Assembly (NCBI RefSeq): GCF_000159955.1
Contig: NZ_GG695970.1
Span: 584,253 to 593,214 of the forward strand
Length of the DNA stretch: 8,962 bases
DNA from: Paenibacillus sp. oral taxon 786 str. D14
GTDB lineage: Bacteria; Bacillota; Bacilli; Paenibacillales; Paenibacillaceae
Direction: 5' to 3'
Below the pieces are notes generated by a model. The model worked only from the letters and a program-made list of their open reading frames with translations, searched no databases and was not told the origin of the DNA. The position numbers and the translations under genes are program-made. Below are positions 5,609 through 8,962 of this stretch, one piece after another; positions within the stretch are counted from its first letter, which is position 1; the number at the start of each line of letters is the position of its first letter.

Positions 5609-6046
5609 ATGAATTACCCTTCCGTTGGCAAACTGATCTCCTATCTGCAACGGATCAACCAAAAGGAAGTCACCGCATTGTTGAAGCCGTATGGGATTGG
5701 CGGAGGCGGGAACCACAGCTATTTATTGGCGATCTTAGCGACGCCCGGGTTAAATCAGGACCAGCTGACGAACCTGGTCAAATTCGACAAGGCGACCACG
5801 ACCCGCTCCGTCAAACAACTGGAGGAGGCCGGTTACATAGAACGGCGGGTGAACGAACACGACCGGCGATCGATCTTGTGGTATCCGACGGAAAAGGGAA
5901 GAGCCTTCGAGCCCACGCTTCGGCAAATTTTAGCGGATTTTAACCGCCGATTGACGGCTGTGTTAAGCGAGGAGGAAACCAATCAACTCGAGACCTTACT
6001 TACGAAAATTTACGAGAGCAAGCTGAATAGCGATGAGAATGTGTGA
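5609..6046 (+). CDS. MarR-family transcriptional regulator
   Basis: A 145-residue cytoplasmic repressor, typical MarR size. ATG 5609 follows AAGAGGTG (5595-5602). A dimerisation helix at the N-terminus (about 5-25) is followed by the winged helix-turn-helix: LNQDQLTNLV (48-57), recognition helix FDKATTTRSVKQLEEAGYI (59-77), then the wing RRVNEHDRRSILWYPTEKG (79-97), which contains the DxR of the family. C-terminal helices (100-138) complete the dimer interface. There is no cysteine, so a redox switch of the OhrR kind is excluded; sensing is probably by small-ligand binding. It faces the exporter gene, and the two identical inverted repeats between them are its likely operators. It ends before a convergent repeat-rich stretch. 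Confidence 0.92.
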   Translation: MNYPSVGKLISYLQRINQKEVTALLKPYGIGGGGNHSYLLAILATPGLNQDQLTNLVKFDKATTTRSVKQLEEAGYIERRVNEHDRRSILWYPTEKGRAFEPTLRQILADFNRRLTAVLSEEETNQLETLLTKIYESKLNSDENV

Positions 6047-6065
6047 ATCAGCCGATGATGAAGAT

Positions 6066-6086
6066 TAACAGTAAATCGTACTGTTA
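6066..6086. repeat. 21-bp inverted repeat TAACAGTA-N5-TACTGTTA, copy 1
   Basis: A perfect 8-bp inverted repeat with a five-base spacer, followed by TTTTTCG, so it can end marR transcription. An alternative fold pairs GTAAATCG (6071-6078) with CGATTTAC (6094-6101), which competes with it. Confidence 0.8.
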
Positions 6087-6116
6087 TTTTTCGCGATTTA
6101 CGCCACCGAGGGGAAT

Positions 6117-6137
6117 TAACAGTAAATCCTACCTTTA
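6117..6137. repeat. 21-bp inverted repeat, copy 2, right arm degenerate
   Basis: The left arm TAACAGTA and the start of the spacer (AATC) match copy 1. The right arm reads TACCTTTA in place of TACTGTTA, so the stem is weakened. It lies 51 bases after copy 1. Confidence 0.6.
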
Positions 6138-6230
6138 ATTTGGCTGATCTGCTCGAAAACAGCGGATTTTATCGAAAATAACGGTACTTTTTCCAGCTAA
6201 TTAGAACAATTAAGGCGGTTGGTTGAAAAT

Positions 6231-6251
6231 TAACAGTAGTTTTTACTGTTA
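6231..6251. repeat. 21-bp inverted repeat TAACAGTA-N5-TACTGTTA, copy 3
   Basis: The arms are identical to copy 1 but the spacer differs (GTTTT), so the arms and spacing are conserved rather than the whole sequence. It lies 35 bases beyond the stop of the minus-strand GNAT gene. On that strand it is followed by ATTTTC, so it may serve as its terminator. A half-copy with one mismatch (TAACGGTA) is at 6179-6186. Confidence 0.78.
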
Positions 6252-6285
6252 GTTGCACCATTCCATTGCTCGATAAGAACTCCCA

Positions 6286-6846
6286 TTACTGCCCGCGAAA
6301 TGAACGATGATGGAACGAAGTAATGTCCTGAAACAGCGATCGACCGTCATCGGTTACAGTGAATTGATCATTTAGCGGGAGATACAGCGCCCGATACGGC
6401 TCGGGAACCCAGATATATTGGTGGACGTAAGGTGTGGCAATAAATCCGCAATGGATCCAGAAACGGAGGCGCTCCCGGTTCGTTTCCGTGTCCTCCGCTT
6501 CCGCCTCAATGATGATCGCCTCGGCGTGGTGTTCCTGCACGGCATAGTCGCGGATATCCGCGAAGAACTGGCGGCCAAATCCTTGACCTCTTACATCTTG
6601 ACGCACGGCCATATAATCGAGGATCAAGCGCTTGCGGCCCTGCTTGCCGCTGAGGCCGGTGACGCCCATCGCCACCGCTTCGCCGTCTAACAGCCCCGCG
6701 TGCAAGCTGGCGATCCCGCGATCCAGCATGCTCCGAAGCACTTTTGTTGGCTTGGCACCGTGCGGAAATGCTTCGCGATAGATAGGTTCCAGTTTGTCCC
6801 ACCAAGCGTCATCCCATTTGTTCAAGGTTGTGAATGTCCATTGCAT
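6286..6846 (-). CDS. GNAT-family N-acetyltransferase (186 residues)
   Basis: A cytoplasmic protein with the GNAT acetyl-CoA core. RKRLILDYMAVRQDVRGQGFGR (71-92) supplies strand 4 and the pyrophosphate-binding loop RxxGxG (86-91: RGQGFG). IIIEAEAED (111-119) is strand 5, and RLRFWIHCGF (126-135) is the terminal helix and strand. The N-terminus (1-35) resembles the amphipathic helices of Bacillales aminoglycoside- or peptide-type GNATs, and a C-terminal extension of about 45 residues follows the core. The acceptor substrate cannot be stated. ATG 6846 has GGGGGG at about six bases distance. A -10-like TAAAAT lies upstream on the minus strand (plus 6882-6887), and its -35 position coincides with the palindrome at 6905-6918. 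The gene is convergent with marR and divergent from the YdcZ-type gene. Confidence 0.9.
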   Translation of the reverse strand: MQWTFTTLNKWDDAWWDKLEPIYREAFPHGAKPTKVLRSMLDRGIASLHAGLLDGEAVAMGVTGLSGKQGRKRLILDYMAVRQDVRGQGFGRQFFADIRDYAVQEHHAEAIIIEAEAEDTETNRERLRFWIHCGFIATPYVHQYIWVPEPYRALYLPLNDQFTVTDDGRSLFQDITSFHHRSFRGQ

Positions 6847-6904
6847 TTTGGGCCCCCCATTTTAAATGTACGGTTACTTCTATTTTATCCTTCCACCAGC
6901 ATTC

Positions 6905-6918
6905 AGGACATATGTCCT
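6905..6918. promoter_or_regulatory. Perfect 14-bp palindrome, likely regulator-binding site
   Basis: AGGACATATGTCCT is fully self-complementary. Its centre is 41.5 bp from the predicted start (6953) of the downstream operon, the classic class II position of a Crp/Fnr activator. The operon encodes such a regulator. Ownership of the site by that regulator is inferred. Confidence 0.6.
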
Positions 6919-6946
6919 TTCCAAACGGCAGAAGATATCCTTTAAT
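6918..6946 (+). promoter_or_regulatory. Probable promoter of the ydcZ-yeiL-ydcZ operon
   Basis: TTTCCA (6918-6923), 17 bases, TTTAAT (6941-6946). A weak -35 next to the palindrome at 6905-6918 fits an activator-dependent promoter. An 8-bp inverted repeat (ATCCTTTA 6937-6944, TAAAGGAT 6959-6966) spans the -10 box and start region. Confidence 0.5.
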
Positions 6947-6995
6947 TAGGTATTGAAATAAAGGATCGCGAAAAACGAGAATGAGGAGAGAGACG

Positions 6996-7421
6996 ATGAG
7001 GGGTTTGTTGTTTGCGTTTTTGGCCGGGGCGTTCATCACCTTGCAAGGGGTGGCGAATACAAGAATCAGCGGCGAGATCGGCACATGGCCGGCGGCGGCG
7101 TTGACTCAGTGTACCGGCTTTGTCGCGGCCTTGCTGATTTGGCTGATGGTCCGTGACGGGGGGCTTCCCGACTTGCGGAAGGTGAAGCCGTTGTATATCA
7201 GCGGCGGGGCCTGGGCGGCGATTATTATTTTTAGCAACGTCACAGCGATTCAGCAGGTTGGAGTCACTTTGACGATCTCAGCGGTTTTGATTGCCCAGTT
7301 GTGCATCACCTTTCTGATTGATAGCCTAGGTTGGTTTGGTGTACCGAAGCAAAAAATGCGGCTGCCGCAGTTTATCGGAATCGGCTTGATGATTGCGGGA
7401 GTGATTATTCTCAAATTTTAA
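6996..7421 (+). CDS. YdcZ-type (DUF606) DMT-superfamily transporter, first paralogue
   Basis: A 141-residue membrane protein, normal size for this half-length drug/metabolite transporter family, with five predicted helices: 3-20, 33-52, 66-84, 90-110 and 124-140. ATG 6996 follows GAGGAGAG (6982-6989); an in-frame earlier start at 6981 lacks this spacing. Family signatures visible are GxxxxxQGVANTRI (11-24), the second helix region, and FLIDSLGWFG (106-115). Positive charges cluster in loops 2-3 (R53, R61, K62, K64) and 4-5 (K118, K120, R122), predicting N-terminus inside. The substrate is unknown. Proteins this short must dimerise; a second paralogue lies just past the regulator gene, hence a heterodimer is plausible. 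Confidence 0.86.
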   Translation: MRGLLFAFLAGAFITLQGVANTRISGEIGTWPAAALTQCTGFVAALLIWLMVRDGGLPDLRKVKPLYISGGAWAAIIIFSNVTAIQQVGVTLTISAVLIAQLCITFLIDSLGWFGVPKQKMRLPQFIGIGLMIAGVIILKF

Positions 7422-7462
7422 CGGATGAGTGAATGGCCCAAGCCTCAAGGAGGAGAACGGAT

Positions 7463-8161
7463 ATGAAAGAAGTGGCAGACCCGGACCTGCTAAATGACTA
7501 TATCGAATCGTATGGACTTCAGAAGGTATTTCCCAAAGCGTTGCTGCCTTATCTGACGCTTCACGGGTTTGACCAAGGAGAGCTGATTTGCACGCAAGGC
7601 GAGCCATCGCATACCATGTACGTGCTGGTTCGGGGGAAGATCAAAATTTATAACACCTCTCCGGAAGGCCGTACGCTGGTCATTTCCTTTAAAAATCCGC
7701 TGGAGGTCATTGGGGATGTCGAATACATTCGGGACGGGGATATCATCAATACCGTTGAGGCTGTGTCCCCGGTTCACATGATCGGGGTAGAGTACCGTTG
7801 GCTGCGGAAGTACGGTGCGGATCATTCGCCGCTGTTGCATTTTTTGCTGGACATTATCACCAAGAAGTTTTATATGAAATCCAGCTCGATGAGCTTTAAT
7901 CTGCTGTATCCGGTGGAGATCCGCCTGGCGAGTTATCTCTTGTCTGTTTCTTTCGACGAAGCGGATGCGCTGTTTCAAGGGAAGCTCGGCACTGCTGATT
8001 TGGCCGATGCAGCCAATTTAATCAGCACCAGCTATCGCCATTTGAACCGGGTGCTGCAGAAATTTGCGGCGCTAGGTTTGATTGAGCGAAGCCGCGAGGG
8101 CATCACGGTGAAGGATCGGGAAGGGCTTCACAAACTGGCAAGCCGGAATATTTACGAATAG
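7463..8161 (+). CDS. yeiL: YeiL-like Crp/Fnr-family transcriptional regulator
   Basis: A 232-residue protein with a cyclic-nucleotide-binding-type beta barrel (about 35-115: FDQGELICTQGEPSHTMYVL through VEAVSPVHMIGVE), a dimer helix (about 120-145), and a C-terminal helix-turn-helix (about 174-212). The recognition helix is ISTSYRHLNRVLQKF (187-201). The Arg-Glu pair that reads TGTGA in Crp is Tyr-Arg here (191-192), so a different half-site is expected. A single cysteine (C43) rules out an Fnr-type iron-sulphur cluster, and the phosphate-binding motif of Crp is not evident, so cAMP need not be the ligand. I used ATG 7463, seven bases after AAGGAGGAG (7447-7455), not ATG 7433. It sits between two YdcZ-type genes. 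The YeiL name rests on overall resemblance and this context. Confidence 0.8.
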   Translation: MKEVADPDLLNDYIESYGLQKVFPKALLPYLTLHGFDQGELICTQGEPSHTMYVLVRGKIKIYNTSPEGRTLVISFKNPLEVIGDVEYIRDGDIINTVEAVSPVHMIGVEYRWLRKYGADHSPLLHFLLDIITKKFYMKSSSMSFNLLYPVEIRLASYLLSVSFDEADALFQGKLGTADLADAANLISTSYRHLNRVLQKFAALGLIERSREGITVKDREGLHKLASRNIYE

Positions 8162-8175
8162 GGGGACGGAGAGAC

Positions 8176-8664
8176 GTGCTGTTAGGGATATTGTTCGCAT
8201 TGACTGCCGGAGCGTTGGTGGGGATGCAAAACGTGTTTAATACGAAGGTGAATGAACAGACTGGCAATTGGACGACGACGACGCTGGTGTTAGGTCTGGG
8301 GTTTGCCGCCTCCTTTGTCATTGGCCTGATCGTTGAAGGAAAAGGAATGTTTACGTCATTACCCGGGATGCCGCTATGGTTTTGGTTCAGCGGCTTGATT
8401 GGGGTTGGCGTCGTGACTTGCATGGTACAGGGCGTCAAACTGTTGGGGCCAACGTATGCTGTAGCCATCGTTATGACTTCGGAGTTGGGGTTTGCCTTGT
8501 TGTTTGATTCGCTAGGCTGGCTCGGCTTACAGAAGATGCCGTTTACGTTGAATCAACTGATCGGTGTGTTAGTGATTGTCGGCGGGATCTTCGTGTTTAA
8601 GCTGGGCGGGGGAAGTGAGAGCGAGAAGGAAAGCTCCGTTCGGAAGAGAGAAGCTTTGAATTAA
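8176..8664 (+). CDS. YdcZ-type (DUF606) DMT-superfamily transporter, second paralogue
   Basis: A 162-residue membrane protein starting at GTG 8176, 14 bases after the regulator stop, with GGAG at 8168-8171. It resembles the first paralogue along its length: five helices (3-20, 36-53, 66-86, 93-112, 126-142), QNVFNTKVN (18-26) aligned to QGVANTRI, and FDSLGWLG (110-117) aligned to IDSLGWFG. It differs in having a 20-residue hydrophilic tail (143-162) rich in Glu, Ser, Lys and Arg, and few charges in loops 2-3 and 4-5. That leaves its membrane orientation ambiguous or opposite to the first paralogue. No terminator is clear after it, so the Nudix gene 25 bases on may be in the same operon. Confidence 0.85.
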   Translation: MLLGILFALTAGALVGMQNVFNTKVNEQTGNWTTTTLVLGLGFAASFVIGLIVEGKGMFTSLPGMPLWFWFSGLIGVGVVTCMVQGVKLLGPTYAVAIVMTSELGFALLFDSLGWLGLQKMPFTLNQLIGVLVIVGGIFVFKLGGGSESEKESSVRKREALN

Positions 8665-8689
8665 GCTTGGAGTTAGGGGGCGTCAAAAT

Positions 8690-8962
8690 ATGGAGGGAAA
8701 CATCGATAAAATCGCCTGGATTCACCTGCGGAATGGTCGCATGTTAAATGTCCGTTCGAAGGGGAAAGAGCTGTTTTATATACCAGGCGGCAAAAGAGAA
8801 CCAGGCGAGTCCGATCACGAAACTTTGCAACGAGAGATTCAAGAGGAGTTATCCGTGACCGTAAAGCCGGAGACGATCAACTACTTTGCAACGTTTGAAG
8901 CGCAAGCTGACGGCAAGCCGGAAGGGATACTTGTACGGATGACCTGTTACTTTGCGGAGGTC
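8690..8962 (+). CDS. Nudix hydrolase, 3' end outside window
   Basis: ATG 8690 follows a GGGGG (8676-8680) at nine bases and runs open for 91 codons to the window edge. The Nudix box GGKREPGESDHETLQREIQEELSV is seen at residues 33-56: the metal-binding REIQEE is intact, while the glycine two positions after EE is Ser (S55). Enzymes of this type hydrolyse a nucleoside diphosphate linked to another group, such as oxidised nucleotides or NADH; the substrate cannot be inferred. The preceding IAWIHLRNGRMLNVRSKG (8-25) forms the first strands. Position after the YdcZ cassette suggests co-transcription but a functional link is not shown. Confidence 0.88.
   Translation, partial: MEGNIDKIAWIHLRNGRMLNVRSKGKELFYIPGGKREPGESDHETLQREIQEELSVTVKPETINYFATFEAQADGKPEGILVRMTCYFAEV

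Noticed and set aside
5581..5943. A 120-codon open frame overlapping marR in another frame
   Set aside because: It starts upstream of the marR ribosome site, has no site of its own, and its translation has no domain. The MarR frame has full family structure.
6066..6251. CRISPR-like array
   Set aside because: The repeats are only 21 bp, unequal, irregularly spaced (51 and 114 bp), and lack uniform spacers or nearby cas genes.
6418..6690. Plus-strand and other-frame open frames inside the GNAT gene
   Set aside because: They are shadow frames in GC-rich coding sequence; only the minus-strand 186-residue frame carries GNAT motifs and a ribosome site.
8651..8668. AAGCTT-N6-AAGCTT inverted repeat as a terminator after the second YdcZ-type gene
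   Set aside because: The stem is short, each arm is itself palindromic, and no T-run follows. Read-through into the Nudix gene is as likely.

Overview
The window looks like a chromosomal segment of a Gram-positive Firmicute, most likely Paenibacillus or a close relative. The reasons are strong AGGAGG-type ribosome sites, fairly GC-rich housekeeping-type genes, Bacillales-type families (XdhC/MocA pair, 14-helix drug exporter with MarR partner, YesM-like sensor remnant, YeiL regulator with YdcZ transporters), and IS150-like insertion sequence ends. The genus assignment is inference; no rRNA or tRNA gene is present to confirm it.

Layout. (1) Bases 1-1572, + strand: the 3' part of an xdhC-type molybdoenzyme maturation gene, whose stop overlaps the start of a MocA-like molybdenum cofactor cytidylyltransferase gene, then a small conserved-looking hypothetical gene. 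This is probably the end of a molybdenum hydroxylase operon lying to the left. (2) Bases 1573-3920: a visibly AT-richer, broken stretch. It holds two IS150-like end sequences, hairpins, the frameshifted and deleted remains of a YesM-type sensor kinase, a short unrecognised open frame, an intact two-gene unit (a GNAT-like protein plus an 82-residue basic protein) bounded by hairpins, and the 3' end of an unknown gene without a start. (3) Bases 3922-6046: a DHA2-type 14-helix drug exporter (- strand) divergent from a MarR-family regulator (+ strand). Two identical inverted repeats sit on the two promoters, as in a classic self-regulated efflux unit. (4) Bases 6047-6285: a convergent intergenic stretch with three related copies of a 21-bp inverted repeat. 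(5) Bases 6286-6846: a GNAT acetyltransferase (- strand). (6) Bases 6905-8962, + strand: a 14-bp perfect palindrome and promoter, then ydcZ-like, YeiL-like Crp/Fnr regulator, ydcZ-like, and a Nudix hydrolase cut by the window end. The two small transporters flanking the regulator look like a paired, possibly heterodimeric, exporter.

Nothing seen is a clear, wholly new system. The best candidates for further work are the YdcZ-YeiL-YdcZ cassette with its palindrome, the two-gene unit within the decayed island, and the repeated 21-bp inverted repeats between marR and the GNAT gene.
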